Made by a program: the position numbers and the translations under genes. Shown piece by piece: positions 27,504 through 36,655 of a DNA stretch of 64,000 bases. How positions within the stretch are numbered: the first letter of the stretch is position 1; each line of letters begins with the position of its first letter. This DNA comes from Pseudomonas sp. KU26590 (GTDB lineage: Bacteria > Pseudomonadota > Gammaproteobacteria > Pseudomonadales > Pseudomonadaceae). The stretch lies in contig NZ_CP110644.1 in assembly GCF_026153515.1 (NCBI RefSeq), positions 1,393,501-1,457,500 on the forward strand, written 5' to 3'. The notes under the pieces are model-generated. The model was given only the letters and a program-made list of their open reading frames with translations, was not told the origin of the DNA and did not search any database.

Positions 27504-28379
27504 ATGCCCTTCAGGGATCCCGGCTCAACCGAGCATCCTCTTCAGCGTTTCTTCACCTCGGTGCGACCGCAACCGACCTTTCAGTGGGAACGCTACCAAC
27601 AGCGTGATGTGCTGGTGATCAACCATGCGCAGTGCCAGGCCGTGTTCAGTCGGCAGGGCGCGCAGCTGTTGCATTTCGAACCTTGCGGGCAGAGACCCTG
27701 GCTGTGGTGTGCCGCGCATTGGCCCCTGGTCGGCGCGATCCGCGGCGGCGTGCCGGTCAGTTGGCCCTGGGTCGGGCGGCACCCGGGCGAGAGCGGCTGG
27801 CCGGCCAACGGCTGGGGCCGGTTGCTCGACTGGAAACTGGTCGAAAGCCATGAGCACGAGGCGGGTGTGACATTGCGTTGGCAACTCAAGCTGTGGGACT
27901 GGCAGGCCGATCTCTACGCTGAGCTGGGGCAGGCGATGGACCTGCGCCTGGAAACGCGTCACGACGACAGCGAACCTTGCCGCTTTGGCCACGGCTTGCA
28001 CGCCTACTGGCGCATCAGCGATGTGGCGGACGTCGCGTTGCAAGGGCTCGACGGTGCGCAGGGTTACGATGAACTCAGCCGCAGCGCCTGTGAGCAAAGG
28101 GGCGAGCTACGGGTGCACGGCAGTTGTCAGCGGGTGTTTGAGCATGCCGGACTGCTGGAGCTACAGGACGACGCCTGGCAGCGGCGACTGAGCATCGACA
28201 CCGGCGACAGCGACAGCACGGTGGTCTGGCACCCGGGCAGCCGGCCCTTGCTCGGTGTGGGTGGCGATGAAGCCATGGGTTTTCTGCGGGTCGAGGCGGC
28301 GTCGGGTGTTGATGATTGCCTGAGCCTGGCGCCCGGGCAGCACGCCAGTTTGAGCCTGCAGGCGACTTTGGTGCACTGA
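27504..28379 (+). CDS. D-hexose-6-phosphate mutarotase (aldose 1-epimerase family)
   Basis: The 291-residue protein belongs to the YeaD-like hexose-phosphate mutarotase family. This is inferred from GVPVSWPWVGRHPGESGWPANGWGR-type residues (in parts), the HGLHAYWRISDVADV segment with a likely active-site His, and SDSTVVWHPGSRPL near the end. It would equilibrate alpha and beta anomers of glucose 6-phosphate before Zwf. The ATG at 27504 has a tggag site 10 bases upstream; a GTG at 27477 is less likely. It occupies the place of PA3185 in P. aeruginosa, between oprB and hexR. Confidence 0.85.
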   Translation: MPFRDPGSTEHPLQRFFTSVRPQPTFQWERYQQRDVLVINHAQCQAVFSRQGAQLLHFEPCGQRPWLWCAAHWPLVGAIRGGVPVSWPWVGRHPGESGWPANGWGRLLDWKLVESHEHEAGVTLRWQLKLWDWQADLYAELGQAMDLRLETRHDDSEPCRFGHGLHAYWRISDVADVALQGLDGAQGYDELSRSACEQRGELRVHGSCQRVFEHAGLLELQDDAWQRRLSIDTGDSDSTVVWHPGSRPLLGVGGDEAMGFLRVEAASGVDDCLSLAPGQHASLSLQATLVH

Positions 28380-28420
28380 GCGACGTGGCGACGAATGCGG
28401 TCAATCGACTCCGCAACCCC

Positions 28421-28506
28421 TGTAGGAGCGCGCTTGCCCGCGAAAACTGCTCCAGCGACAGAGATGCAGCGGGGCGGCCTCATCGTGGGCAAGCGCGCTC
28501 CTACAA
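28421..28506. repeat. REP element between mutarotase and hexR
   Basis: The arms are gtaggagcgcgcttgcccgc and gtgggcaagcgcgctcctac, with one mismatch. It sits between the 3' ends of two convergent genes. Confidence 0.85.
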
Positions 28507-28519
28507 ATAAGCGACTCCC

Positions 28520-29389
28520 TTAATTCAACTCATCGTCCGCCGGATACCGGCTGGCGTTGAGGCTTTCCTTGATCTTGCGCAGGTGCGGCTGGAAGTCGAC
28601 ACCCCGACGCAGGGTCATGCCGGTCGCCAGCACATCCAGCACCGTCAGCTGAACGATCCGCGAGGTCATGGGCATATAGATGTCGGTGTCTTCCGGCAGC
28701 GGAATGTTCAAGCTCAAGGTGCTGGCTTTTGCCAGCGGCGAGTCGGCCGCCGTCAGTCCCAGCACTGATGCGCCGTTCTCCCGAGCAATGCGCGCCACTT
28801 CAACCAGTTCACGGGTGCGCCCGGTGTAGGAAATGATCACAAACAGCTCGCCGGTGTGGGCCACCGAAGCCAGCATGCGCTGCACCAGCACGTCGGCGTG
28901 GGCCGTGACAGCAAGATTGAAGCGGAAGAATTTATGCTGCGCGTCCAGTGCGACGGGCGCCGAAGCCCCGAGGCCGAAGAAGTGGATCTGCCGCGCCTGA
29001 ATCAACAAGTCGACCGCTTTGCTGATCAGGTTGGGATCAAGCACCTGGCACACGCTGTCGAGGGACGCGATGGCGCTGCCGAAAATCTTGCGGGTGTAGG
29101 CTTCCGGGTTGTCATCGGCTTCCACCGCGCGGCTGACATAGGCGGCGCCGCTGGCCAAGCTCTGGGCCAGCTGCAACTTCAGCTCCGGGTAGCCGCTGAC
29201 ATCGAATGAACGGCAGAAGCGGTTGACCGTTGGCTCACTGACCTTTGCCGCCTGCGCCAGCGCAGCGATGCTGAAGCGGGTGGCCTGCTGCGGATTGCTC
29301 AGAATCGCCTCGGCGACCTTGCGCTCAGCCTTGTTCAGCTCTTCCAGACGACTCTGGATCTGCTCCAGAAGATTGCGTATGCGGTCCAT
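28520..29389 (-). CDS. hexR: RpiR-family repressor HexR
   Basis: HexR represses zwf-pgl-eda, edd-glk and gap, and is released by KDPG. The 289-residue protein has an RpiR-type helix-turn-helix at about 20-65 ([20 protein letters not shown]) and a sugar-isomerase (SIS) effector domain at about 125-255, with [18 protein letters not shown] and [16 protein letters not shown]. It diverges from zwf over about 230 bases containing a HexR-like palindrome. Two further perfect operators are found at gap/edd in the same window, which supports the assignment. Confidence 0.95.
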   Translation of the reverse strand: MDRIRNLLEQIQSRLEELNKAERKVAEAILSNPQQATRFSIAALAQAAKVSEPTVNRFCRSFDVSGYPELKLQLAQSLASGAAYVSRAVEADDNPEAYTRKIFGSAIASLDSVCQVLDPNLISKAVDLLIQARQIHFFGLGASAPVALDAQHKFFRFNLAVTAHADVLVQRMLASVAHTGELFVIISYTGRTRELVEVARIARENGASVLGLTAADSPLAKASTLSLNIPLPEDTDIYMPMTSRIVQLTVLDVLATGMTLRRGVDFQPHLRKIKESLNASRYPADDELN

Positions 29390-29535
29390 TGTTTGTCCTT
29401 CTGATGAAACGGCGACAGGCCGGTGAACAAGCCTTTATTTGCAGAGTGGGAATTTGGGCCTTTAGCCTGTCGCAAAGGTGGCCTATCGTACTGAGGGCCT
29501 GTGGTGATCACCACTCTAATGTGGTTCTGGTGGAA

Positions 29536-29556
29536 ATGTTGTGGTTATTACTACAT
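29536..29556. promoter_or_regulatory. HexR-like palindrome upstream of zwf
   Basis: The arms atgttgt and actacat are inverted repeats with one mismatch around a 7-base spacer, so the core is TTGT-N7-ACTA rather than ACAA. It lies 65 bases before the zwf start codon. Position and spacing fit the HexR operator expected in the zwf promoter, though one core base differs from the gap/edd sites. Confidence 0.6.
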
Positions 29557-29620
29557 TCGGCCTTGAGTAACGCCTTTAAAAAAGGTATTTGTAGCTTAAC
29601 TTGATAAAAGAACCAACATT

Positions 29621-31090
29621 ATGCTCTCGATTACGGTTGAACCGTGCACTTTTGCGTTGTTTGGCGCCTTGGGTGACCTGGCGGTACGCAAACTGTTTCC
29701 TGCGTTGTACCAGCTTGATCGAGCTGGACTGCTGCATGCCGAGACCCGAATTATTGCGTTGGCCCGCGAGCCCGGCACTCCCGAGGAGCACCTGGCCTAC
29801 ATCGACAAAAGCCTGCGCCGCTTCGTCCCCGAGGCGCAGCTTGAGACCGAGCACGTGGAGCGTTTTCAGGCCCGCCTGAGTTACCTGCACGTTGACTTCC
29901 TCAAGGGCGAAGATTACGTCGCCCTCGCCGAAGCGGTTGGCGACGCGCCGACCATGATTGCCTACTTCGCGACCCCAGCTTCGGTCTACGGCGCCATTTG
30001 CGAGAACCTTGCACTGGTCGGCCTGACCGATCGCACCCGCGCGGTACTTGAAAAACCCATCGGCCACGACCTCGCGTCGTCCCGTCGCGTCAACGATGCC
30101 GTTGCCCAGTTTCTGCCTGAAACCCGCATCTACCGGATCGACCACTATCTGGGCAAGGACACGGTGCAGAACCTCATTGCCCTGCGTTTTGCCAACAGCC
30201 TGTTCGAGACGCAGTGGAACCAGAACCACATCTCCCACGTGGAAATCACCGTGGCGGAGAAGGTGGGCATCGAAGGCCGCTGGGGTTATTTCGACCAGGC
30301 CGGTCAACTGCGCGACATGATCCAGAATCACCTGTTGCAGCTGCTGTGCCTGATCGCGATGGACCCGCCCAGCGACCTGTCCGCCGACAGCATCCGTGAC
30401 GAGAAGGTGAAGGTGCTCAAGGCACTGGCGCCGTTCACGCCGGAGCGTCTGGCCACCCAAGTGGTGCGCGGGCAATACATCGCCGGTTACAGCGACGGCA
30501 AGCCGGTGCCCGGTTATCTGGAAGAAGAAAACTCCAACACCCAGAGCGACACGGAAACGTTCGTCGCCATTCGTGCCGACATCCGCAACTGGCGTTGGTC
30601 GGGCGTACCGTTCTACCTGCGTACCGGCAAGCGCATGCCACAAAAGCTGTCGCAGATCGTGATCCACTTCAAAGAGCCGCCGCATTACATCTTTGCGCCC
30701 GAGCAGCGCTTGCAGATCAGCAACCGCCTGATCATCCGCCTGCAGCCCGATGAAGGCATCTCGCTGCAAGTGATGACCAAGGATCAGGGCCTGGACAAAG
30801 GCATGCAGCTGCGCAGCAACCCTTTGCAACTCAGCTTCTCCGACGCCTACCGCAGCGCCCGTGTGCCGGACGCTTACGAGCGGTTGTTGCTGGAGGTCAT
30901 GCGTGGCAATCAGAACCTGTTTGTGCGCAAAGACGAAATCGAATACGCCTGGCAATGGTGCGACCAGCTGATCGCTGGCTGGAAAAAAGCGGGCGACGCG
31001 CCCAAGCCTTACCCGGCCGGTTCCTGGGGGCCGATGAGCTCCATTGCTTTGATTACGCGTGACGGGAGGTCCTGGTATGGCGATATGTGA
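29621..31090 (+). CDS. zwf: Glucose-6-phosphate 1-dehydrogenase
   Basis: Zwf oxidises glucose 6-phosphate to 6-phosphogluconolactone, making NADPH. The 489-residue protein has the dinucleotide-binding start [21 protein letters not shown] (in two parts, about 8-28) and the substrate-site signature [13 protein letters not shown] near residue 172 with the catalytic His region. It overlaps pgl by 14 bases and so is coupled to it. The divergent hexR gene and intervening palindrome indicate repression relieved by KDPG. Pseudomonas can have more than one zwf; this is the hexR-linked copy. Confidence 0.96.
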   Translation: MLSITVEPCTFALFGALGDLAVRKLFPALYQLDRAGLLHAETRIIALAREPGTPEEHLAYIDKSLRRFVPEAQLETEHVERFQARLSYLHVDFLKGEDYVALAEAVGDAPTMIAYFATPASVYGAICENLALVGLTDRTRAVLEKPIGHDLASSRRVNDAVAQFLPETRIYRIDHYLGKDTVQNLIALRFANSLFETQWNQNHISHVEITVAEKVGIEGRWGYFDQAGQLRDMIQNHLLQLLCLIAMDPPSDLSADSIRDEKVKVLKALAPFTPERLATQVVRGQYIAGYSDGKPVPGYLEEENSNTQSDTETFVAIRADIRNWRWSGVPFYLRTGKRMPQKLSQIVIHFKEPPHYIFAPEQRLQISNRLIIRLQPDEGISLQVMTKDQGLDKGMQLRSNPLQLSFSDAYRSARVPDAYERLLLEVMRGNQNLFVRKDEIEYAWQWCDQLIAGWKKAGDAPKPYPAGSWGPMSSIALITRDGRSWYGDM

Positions 31091-31796
31091 ACTTGAATTT
31101 CCGGCGGGCCTGAAGGCCCACGAATTCGATAACCCCGAAGTCCTGGCGAACTCGCTGGCCGATTACGTGGCCGAGCGCCTGACGGCGGCGATTTCCAGTA
31201 ATCCCCACGGCACGGCAACGTTGGTGGTGTCGGGCGGCAAAAGCCCGGTGGCGTTTTTCAAGGCGCTGGCGCAGAAGCCGCTCCAGTGGTCGAAAGTCTG
31301 CGTGAGTCTGGCCGACGAGCGCTGGGTGCCGACCGAGCACGCCGACAGCAATGAAGGCCTGCTAAAGCGTTTCCTGTTACAGGGGCCGGCGGCCGAGGCG
31401 GGGTTCTTCAGCCTGTACCGTCCGACCACGACAGTGGATGAAGCCGCGGCTGCAACCGACGAGGCGCTCAAAGAGCTGCCGAAGATCGACGTGCTGATTC
31501 TGGGGATGGGTGATGACGGGCATACCGCGTCCCTGTTCCCCAACAGCCCGCACCTCAAGGAAGCGCTGGACCTCAACAGCGACCGTCGTTGCCTGCCCAT
31601 GCTCGCACCGACTGTCCCGCATCAGCGCCTGACCCTGACGCGTCCGGTACTGGCGTCGGCAGCGACCACCATTCTGTCCGTTTCCGGTCAGGCCAAACTC
31701 GACACATTGCGCGCTGCACTGGCAGGCGATGACCTCGCCGAAATGCCGGTGCGCGCGTTCCTCAACCCGTCTCTAGAGATCTACTGGTGCCCATAA
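31077..31796 (+). CDS. pgl: 6-phosphogluconolactonase
   Basis: Pgl hydrolyses 6-phosphogluconolactone to 6-phosphogluconate. The 239-residue protein of the DevB/SOL type has [15 protein letters not shown] (about 45-59), [18 protein letters not shown] and [15 protein letters not shown], the conserved active-site segments. The ATG at 31077 lies inside the end of zwf (14-base overlap). The eda start follows 17 bases after the pgl stop, so the three genes form a tight operon. Confidence 0.94.
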   Translation: MAICELEFPAGLKAHEFDNPEVLANSLADYVAERLTAAISSNPHGTATLVVSGGKSPVAFFKALAQKPLQWSKVCVSLADERWVPTEHADSNEGLLKRFLLQGPAAEAGFFSLYRPTTTVDEAAAATDEALKELPKIDVLILGMGDDGHTASLFPNSPHLKEALDLNSDRRCLPMLAPTVPHQRLTLTRPVLASAATTILSVSGQAKLDTLRAALAGDDLAEMPVRAFLNPSLEIYWCP

Positions 31797-31813
31797 GCAA
31801 AGGATCAGCCGCC

Positions 31814-32488
31814 ATGGAAAATACCCACGTGAAACAGCCGTTCAATAGCATGGCGAGCAAGATTGCCCAGATCGACGCACTCTGCGCGAAAGCGAAGATT
31901 CTGCCGGTCATTACCATTGCCCGCGAACAGGATGTCCTGCCGCTGGCCGATGCCTTGGCCGCTGGCGGCCTGAATGCGCTGGAAATCACCCTGCGCTCGG
32001 AGTTTGGCCTCAAAGCCATTCGCATGCTGCGTGATGCGCGTCCTGAGCTGAGCGTTGGCGCCGGCACCATTCTCGACCGCCACATGCTCAAGGCGGCCGA
32101 GGAGGCGGGTTCACAATTCATCGTCACCCCCGGCAGCACCCAAGACCTGCTTGAAGCCGCCGCACTGAGCGAATTGCCGCTGCTGCCAGGCATCAGCAGC
32201 GCTTCGGAAATCATGATTGGCTACGCGCTGGGTTATCGTCGTTTCAAGCTGTTCCCGGCGGAAATCAGTGGCGGTGTGGGTGCGATCAAGGCGCTGGGCG
32301 GTCCGTTCCCGGAAGTGCGCTTCTGCCCAACCGGCGGCGTCAGTGCGACCAACCTGAAAAGCTACATGGCGCTGCCCAACGTGATGTGCGTTGGCGGCAC
32401 CTGGATGATCGACAACGCGTGGGTGAAGAACGGCGACTGGCAGCGTATTACCGACGCCACTGCCGAAGCCATCGCGTTGTTCGACTGA
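31814..32488 (+). CDS. eda: KDPG aldolase (2-dehydro-3-deoxy-6-phosphogluconate aldolase)
   Basis: Eda splits KDPG to pyruvate and glyceraldehyde 3-phosphate, finishing the Entner-Doudoroff pathway and feeding Gap. The 224-residue protein has LEITLRSEFGL with the catalytic Glu, GAGTILDRHML, FIVTPGSTQDL and the Schiff-base Lys in YRRFKLFPAEISGGVGAIK, followed by RFCPTGGVS. The ATG at 31814 gives MENTHVKQPF; an earlier in-frame ATG at 31787 lies within pgl. It is the last gene of zwf-pgl-eda and is followed by a terminator. Confidence 0.96.
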   Translation: MENTHVKQPFNSMASKIAQIDALCAKAKILPVITIAREQDVLPLADALAAGGLNALEITLRSEFGLKAIRMLRDARPELSVGAGTILDRHMLKAAEEAGSQFIVTPGSTQDLLEAAALSELPLLPGISSASEIMIGYALGYRRFKLFPAEISGGVGAIKALGGPFPEVRFCPTGGVSATNLKSYMALPNVMCVGGTWMIDNAWVKNGDWQRITDATAEAIALFD

Positions 32489-32620
32489 GTCTGGATTCGC
32501 CGGTCATGCGCACGCTTCGACAGCCTCTGTTCAAGTGGAGGCTGGTTTACTGCTGAGCATGATCCGTTTATGACACCCTTCGGGGCGTTGCTGCAGAAGT
32601 CGTTGTTGCATGGCTTTTTT

Positions 32621-32654
32621 ACGGTGTTCCTTGGTCGGGAGCGCCGTTTTTTTT
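32621..32654 (+). terminator. Terminator of zwf-pgl-eda
   Basis: The stem acggtgttcc/gggagcgccgt pairs over ten positions including two G-U pairs and is followed by eight T. It lies 133 bases after the eda stop codon. Confidence 0.75.
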
Positions 32655-32782
32655 GCGCTGTTCATACGCAATACATATGTACCGCACAGGCCCAGGCAGC
32701 AGCGTTTATCTTTGCCGCTCCTTTGTAGTTCGTTTCTCGATGGATTTACGGCGCCTTCGTCATGAAGGCGCCGTCTTTTTTT
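32655..32782 (+). ncRNA. Candidate small RNA between two terminators
   Basis: A second, stronger terminator 130 bases after the eda terminator would be redundant unless another plus-strand transcript ends there. The 128-base segment has no open frame of note and carries a pyrimidine-rich single-stranded part (ctttgccgctcctttgtag). A weak promoter-like ttgcgc with tatgta 17 bases later starts at 32652. The case rests on the paired terminators; the promoter is unconvincing. The rest of the 32489-32835 spacer shows nothing else. Confidence 0.25.
32748..32782 (+). terminator. Second plus-strand terminator downstream of eda
   Basis: The arms acggcgccttc and gaaggcgccgt pair perfectly over 11 bp around a 5-base loop and are followed by seven T after one C. 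On the minus strand there is no T tract, so it acts on plus-strand transcription. Confidence 0.85.
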
Positions 32783-32835
32783 CTACGGACTCACCGAGGG
32801 CTTTGATCCCGGCGCGGCGCTCTCAAGCGTTGACC

Positions 32836-34041
32836 CTAAGCCAGCGCGCGGAGTGCTGCCACCAATTGCTCAACATCCTTTGCCGATGTAGTGAATCCCG
32901 GTGTGATGCGAATGCACGTCCCGCAGGCCGAACCCTCCCGTGCAACGGCAAAAATACCGTGCTCATTGAGCAGGCGCTTGACCATGAGTTCCTGATCCGC
33001 ATGGCGACTGAACCGAAAGGACGTGATCCCGCAATACAGCCGTGGGTCGTCCGGCGTCAGCACGTCAATGCCTTCGATAGCGCGCGCTTGCGTGACCCAC
33101 AGGTCTCGCAGATAAGCCAAACGTGCGCCCTTGGCCGGCGCACCGCCCATGGCGCGATGGTCGGCGAACACCATGGGCAGTGTCATGAGAGCCGGAATAT
33201 TCGGCGTCCCGTAAGGCACGCGCCCTAGGATGTCGTCCGCGCCGTAGCGCTCGTCTGCCATGTCGGGGTCGATGGCGCTCAGGCGTTCCTGCTTCACATA
33301 AATGAAGCCCAGGCTCAGCGGCGCGCCTATCCATTTCTGCAGGTTGAAGCCGGCGAACGACACGCCGAGCTCAGCCAGTTCGAAATCCAGCAGGCCCAAC
33401 GCATGGGCGCCATCCAGAACGACGTCGATGCCGTGGGCCTTGGCCAGTTCGGCGATGGCCTTCACCGGCATCACCAGCCCTGTCCGGTGGGTGACGTAGG
33501 TCAGCGCCACCAGCTTGAGTCGTGGGTGAGCTGCAAACGCTTCGCGGTAAGTCTGCACCAACCCATCGTGGCTTGCGGGGTGCTGATGAGTGACTTCGAT
33601 CACCTCCACGCCACGGTTCTTCGCCAGCCAGCGCATGCCGGTCTGCACGCTGTTGTAATCCAGGTCGCTTATCAGCACCTGGTCGCCAGCTACGAGACCG
33701 TTGTAGTTGCGAATCAGCGCTTGCACCGCCTCCGACGCGGAGCGGGTGAGGGCCACTTCGCGGGCCTGCACGTTGAGCAGATCGGCGAGGTCGGCGCGAA
33801 TGATCTCGCTGTCCTCGGTATCAAACTTCTGCCGCACATAGACCGAGTTGCTGCGATTGACGTAAGCGAGGTTCTGCTCGTAATCCTTGAGTGCCGCGCG
33901 GGTCATGCGGCCGAAATAGCCGTATTCGAAATTGACCGGCCCAGGCTCGACGTCGTACTGCGCCGCGACCTGCTGCCAGAACGCTTCGTCCCGAGCCTGT
34001 TCATCCGCCACTTCCGTTATTGCGTATGCAGTGCTGTTCAT
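32836..34041 (-). CDS. Class V PLP-dependent aminotransferase (isopenicillin-N epimerase-like)
   Basis: This is a 401-residue fold-type I PLP enzyme of aminotransferase class V, cytoplasmic, with no signal peptide. The PLP-binding Lys is in FAGFNLQKWIGAPLSLGFIY (about residue 239), preceded by the cofactor Asp-His pair in DVVLDGAHALGLLDFEL. RTGLVMPVKAIAELAKAHGID precedes these. The early region FEYGYFGRMTRAALKDYEQNL resembles isopenicillin-N epimerase/cysteine-desulfurase-like members. The substrate cannot be told from sequence. The ATG at 34039-34041 is used; a TTG at 34062 is less likely. A small DUF3820 gene lies 29 bases upstream on the same strand and may be co-transcribed. Confidence 0.85.
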   Translation of the reverse strand: MNSTAYAITEVADEQARDEAFWQQVAAQYDVEPGPVNFEYGYFGRMTRAALKDYEQNLAYVNRSNSVYVRQKFDTEDSEIIRADLADLLNVQAREVALTRSASEAVQALIRNYNGLVAGDQVLISDLDYNSVQTGMRWLAKNRGVEVIEVTHQHPASHDGLVQTYREAFAAHPRLKLVALTYVTHRTGLVMPVKAIAELAKAHGIDVVLDGAHALGLLDFELAELGVSFAGFNLQKWIGAPLSLGFIYVKQERLSAIDPDMADERYGADDILGRVPYGTPNIPALMTLPMVFADHRAMGGAPAKGARLAYLRDLWVTQARAIEGIDVLTPDDPRLYCGITSFRFSRHADQELMVKRLLNEHGIFAVAREGSACGTCIRITPGFTTSAKDVEQLVAALRALA

Positions 34042-34070
34042 CACGCGGCTCGCTGTTATCAATGGACGTT

Positions 34071-34334
34071 TCAGTTAAAGCGTATGGGCGTTTTCGAAGG
34101 GCCCGGCCTCAGAGGTTCGCGAGGTCGGGTGCGCAGAGGGTCCAGCAATGCCGAGAGGCCGTTGTGATCAATCTCGTGCATCAGCGCGAGCAGGCTGCCC
34201 AGTTCGCCGGCTGGAAAACCCTGGCGGGCGAACCAGTTCAGGTAATCGCCTGGCAAGTCCGCCAGCAATCGCCCCTGATACTTGCCGAACGGCATTTCGC
34301 GAGTCACCAACAGCTTGAGTTTCTCTGGATTCAT
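34071..34334 (-). CDS. DUF3820 family protein
   Basis: The 87-residue protein begins MNPEKLKLLVTREMPFGKYQGRLL in two parts, with the DUF3820 signature MPFGKYQGRLLADLPGDYLNWF (about 14-35). The remainder is a helix and a basic tail. The family is widespread in Proteobacteria and often described as a putative quorum-sensing-regulated or nucleic-acid-associated factor, but its function is not established. It precedes the class V aminotransferase gene by 29 bases in the same direction. Confidence 0.85.
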   Translation of the reverse strand: MNPEKLKLLVTREMPFGKYQGRLLADLPGDYLNWFARQGFPAGELGSLLALMHEIDHNGLSALLDPLRTRPREPLRPGPSKTPIRFN

Positions 34335-34484
34335 CCGCTAACCGCTTATCCGTTCGAGTGAACTTGAAAGATACGTGCATTCTGCAACTACGCAAACACA
34401 CAGATCATGCAGAAAGCGCGGTGCAACTGTCGCTTGATATTGTTAACCAATTGAAAATAAAAGGATTTATATATCCGCGAAAGC

Positions 34485-34500
34485 TGGCACGCACAGTGCA
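34485..34500 (+). promoter_or_regulatory. Near-consensus sigma-54 promoter upstream of the DUF2383 gene
   Basis: The sequence tggcacgcacagtgca matches TGGCACG-N4-TTGCA at all fixed positions but one. The GG and GC dinucleotides are separated by the required ten bases. Transcription would start near 34511, 56 bases before the ATG at 34567. No activator gene lies next to it. The upstream A/T-rich stretch (about 34435-34475) could carry an IHF or enhancer site. The rest of the 34335-34566 spacer shows no gene. Confidence 0.7.
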
Positions 34501-34566
34501 ATATTCCCTCTATCGAGTGTTTCGTTAACCAAACCTTTGATAAACCTGCCAGAAAGGAACCGCAAA

Positions 34567-35040
34567 ATGTCGGATATCAACAAAGAAGCCATCTCTGTTT
34601 TGAATGACTTGATCGAGACCAGCATTGACGGTGAGAAAGGTTTTCACACGGCTGCTGAAGATGCGAAGAACCCGGAAATCAAGGCCTACCTGCTTTCCCG
34701 CTCTTCTGGCTGCAAGACCTCTGTTGCCGAGCTGCAAGCTGAAGTGCGCGCACTGGGCGGCGATCCGGAAGATTCTTCCAGCATTGCCGGCGGCGCACAC
34801 CGCCTGTGGGTCAACCTGAAAAGTGCCTTGAGTGGCAAGAACGACGAAGCGGTCCTCAACGAAGTCGAAAGCGGTGAAGACCACGCCCTGAAGGCTTACA
34901 AAAAGGCCGCACAGGAAGCCACCGAGAAGAACTTGCCAGTGAACGTCACTAGCCTGATCCATCGCCAGCTGCAAGGCGTGCAAGCGAACCACGACAAGGT
35001 CAAATCCCTGCGTGATACCGTTCGTGCTGCCAACAAGTAA
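34567..35040 (+). CDS. PA2169-type four-helix-bundle protein (DUF2383)
   Basis: The 157-residue cytoplasmic protein has the DUF2383 ferritin-like helical pattern: VLNDLIETSIDGEKGFHTAAEDA (about 10-32), SSGCKTSVAELQAEVRALGG, then DEAVLNEVESGEDHALKAYKKA and a final helix HRQLQGVQANHDKVKSLRD. Metal-ligand-like Glu and His residues recur in the helices, but no metal function is proven for the family. Members such as PA2169 are often induced under stress or anaerobic conditions. The ATG at 34567 follows aaagga. A sigma-54 promoter upstream and a bidirectional terminator downstream make it a single-gene unit. Confidence 0.88.
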   Translation: MSDINKEAISVLNDLIETSIDGEKGFHTAAEDAKNPEIKAYLLSRSSGCKTSVAELQAEVRALGGDPEDSSSIAGGAHRLWVNLKSALSGKNDEAVLNEVESGEDHALKAYKKAAQEATEKNLPVNVTSLIHRQLQGVQANHDKVKSLRDTVRAANK

Positions 35041-35055
35041 TTCGCAGTAGCTTTG

Positions 35056-35084
35056 AAAAACGCCAGCCAGTCTGGCGTTTTTTT
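35056..35084. terminator. Bidirectional terminator between DUF2383 gene and diguanylate cyclase
   Basis: The stem aaaacgccag/ctggcgtttt has T runs on both strands. It serves the plus-strand DUF2383 gene, and the stop codon of the minus-strand cyclase lies in its T tract. Confidence 0.85.
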
Positions 35085-36612
35085 ATGTCTGCAATTCGGA
35101 GGAGGGCGCAACGTACGGTTCGACTTCCACGCGATTCCTGCCGTTTTTCTTGGCGCGGTACAGGGCCCGATCAGCGGCGTGAAACAGTGGCTCGGGTAAA
35201 TCATGGGTCGCCGGCAGATGTGTGGCAAGGCCGATGCTGACGGTGATGGGTACTGTGTCATCAGCGAACGGCGGCAGCGCTTCGATCGCCAGACGCAGCT
35301 TTTCTGCGATGACACAGGCACCTGCCTTGTCGGTTTCAGGAAGCACCACCATGAATTCTTCACCGCCGTAGCGCGCAGCCAAGTCACCCGGCCTGCGGAT
35401 GCTGGCAGCGAGCGTCTGGGCAACGCTGCGCAGTGCAACGTCGCCACCATGATGCCCGTGTCGATCGTTGAAAGCCTTGAAATGGTCCACGTCGATCATC
35501 AGCAGCGCCAAAGGCCTTCCTGAACGCATGCCACGCGCCCACTCCTGCTTGAGCACCTGATCCAGCCTGCGCCGGTTTGCCAGACCGGTCAGCCCATCTG
35601 TGGACGCCAGCCCTGCCAGTTCGCGCTCGGCGTTCTCGCGCAGGCGCAACTGCCGGCCCAGCAGCCAGGACAGCAGCAGAATGCCGATGCAGAGCAGGCC
35701 AGTGGCGCCCGCCACCAACATTGCATTGCGCTGCCAGACGGCATAGACGTCGTCCCGCGATTGCGCCACTACCACAATGAGGGGTAGATCACCGACCCGA
35801 GAAAACGTATACAGGCGCTGAACGCCGTCAAGATCGGATACCGCTGTGAAACTGCCGTTGACCTCCGAGAGCACGCGTTTGAAGTTCTGACGCATGCTGA
35901 AGTCCTGGCCTACATAGGTACGACCATTGGATTCAGGCTGCCGGGCGAGGAGTATCCCGTTGGCACCTAACAAGTTGATGGTGCTCCCGGGGCCGACGTC
36001 CAGCGTGCGAAACAACTGGTCGAAGTAAGTCAGCCTCATGGACGCGCTGGCCACGCCAACGAACCTGCCGTCATTTGACGGGATGCGGCGGCTGAAACTG
36101 ATGCACAGGTCTTTGAAGCCCCATCGGGTACGAAACGGTCCGTCGACCAGCAGTGCAAGGGAATTGTTGTCCCGGTGATGCTGGAAACTCGACCTGTCAG
36201 AGAAGTTATCCTGACGCGGTGTCAACGAGGTCGAGTCGGCAATGATGCTCCCCGTCTCGTTCAGCAAGACCAGATCACCCTTGTAAGGCGCGGCAGTAGC
36301 TCGATCAAAGAGTACCAACTGACGCAACTCAGGCGAGATGGTCCCAAGGTCCGGTCGCAGCCATGCAGAGATCAGCCCTTGGAGCGAAGTGTCATAGAGT
36401 TCGGCGTTGCGTTGTACGTCGGCATCGATAAGCTGCACGACGTTGTTCGCCGCACGCACTGAGGCTTCGTTGGCGCTGCCCAGCTCCCTGAACAGCAGCC
36501 ACGCAACGATTGCCATAATCGCCACGACCGCCAGAACGCTGCCCAGAAGGAGCATCTTCTCGGACCCCGACCTGCTCCTTCGCACAAACGTCCGCGTGAA
36601 TGACAGTGGCAT
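35083..36612 (-). CDS. Membrane diguanylate cyclase with periplasmic dCache-like sensor
   Basis: The 509-residue protein should make cyclic di-GMP in response to a periplasmic signal. It has a transmembrane helix at about 20-42, a periplasmic dCache-like domain to about 300 (with FSDRSSFQHHRDN and FSRRIPSNDGRFVGV) and a second helix around 307-327 (MLVAGATGLLCIGILLLSWL). A GGDEF domain follows from about 345 onward. The active site is GGEEF in ARYGGEEFMVVLPE. The inhibitory-site RPGD lies five residues before GGEEF, so product feedback inhibition is likely. No partner gene is adjacent. Ligand unknown. Confidence 0.92.
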   Translation of the reverse strand: MPLSFTRTFVRRSRSGSEKMLLLGSVLAVVAIMAIVAWLLFRELGSANEASVRAANNVVQLIDADVQRNAELYDTSLQGLISAWLRPDLGTISPELRQLVLFDRATAAPYKGDLVLLNETGSIIADSTSLTPRQDNFSDRSSFQHHRDNNSLALLVDGPFRTRWGFKDLCISFSRRIPSNDGRFVGVASASMRLTYFDQLFRTLDVGPGSTINLLGANGILLARQPESNGRTYVGQDFSMRQNFKRVLSEVNGSFTAVSDLDGVQRLYTFSRVGDLPLIVVVAQSRDDVYAVWQRNAMLVAGATGLLCIGILLLSWLLGRQLRLRENAERELAGLASTDGLTGLANRRRLDQVLKQEWARGMRSGRPLALLMIDVDHFKAFNDRHGHHGGDVALRSVAQTLAASIRRPGDLAARYGGEEFMVVLPETDKAGACVIAEKLRLAIEALPPFADDTVPITVSIGLATHLPATHDLPEPLFHAADRALYRAKKNGRNRVEVEPYVAPSSELQT

Positions 36613-36655
36613 CGCTCATCTCTGACGGTAATGGACGCGTCGCTCAGGCGTAAGC

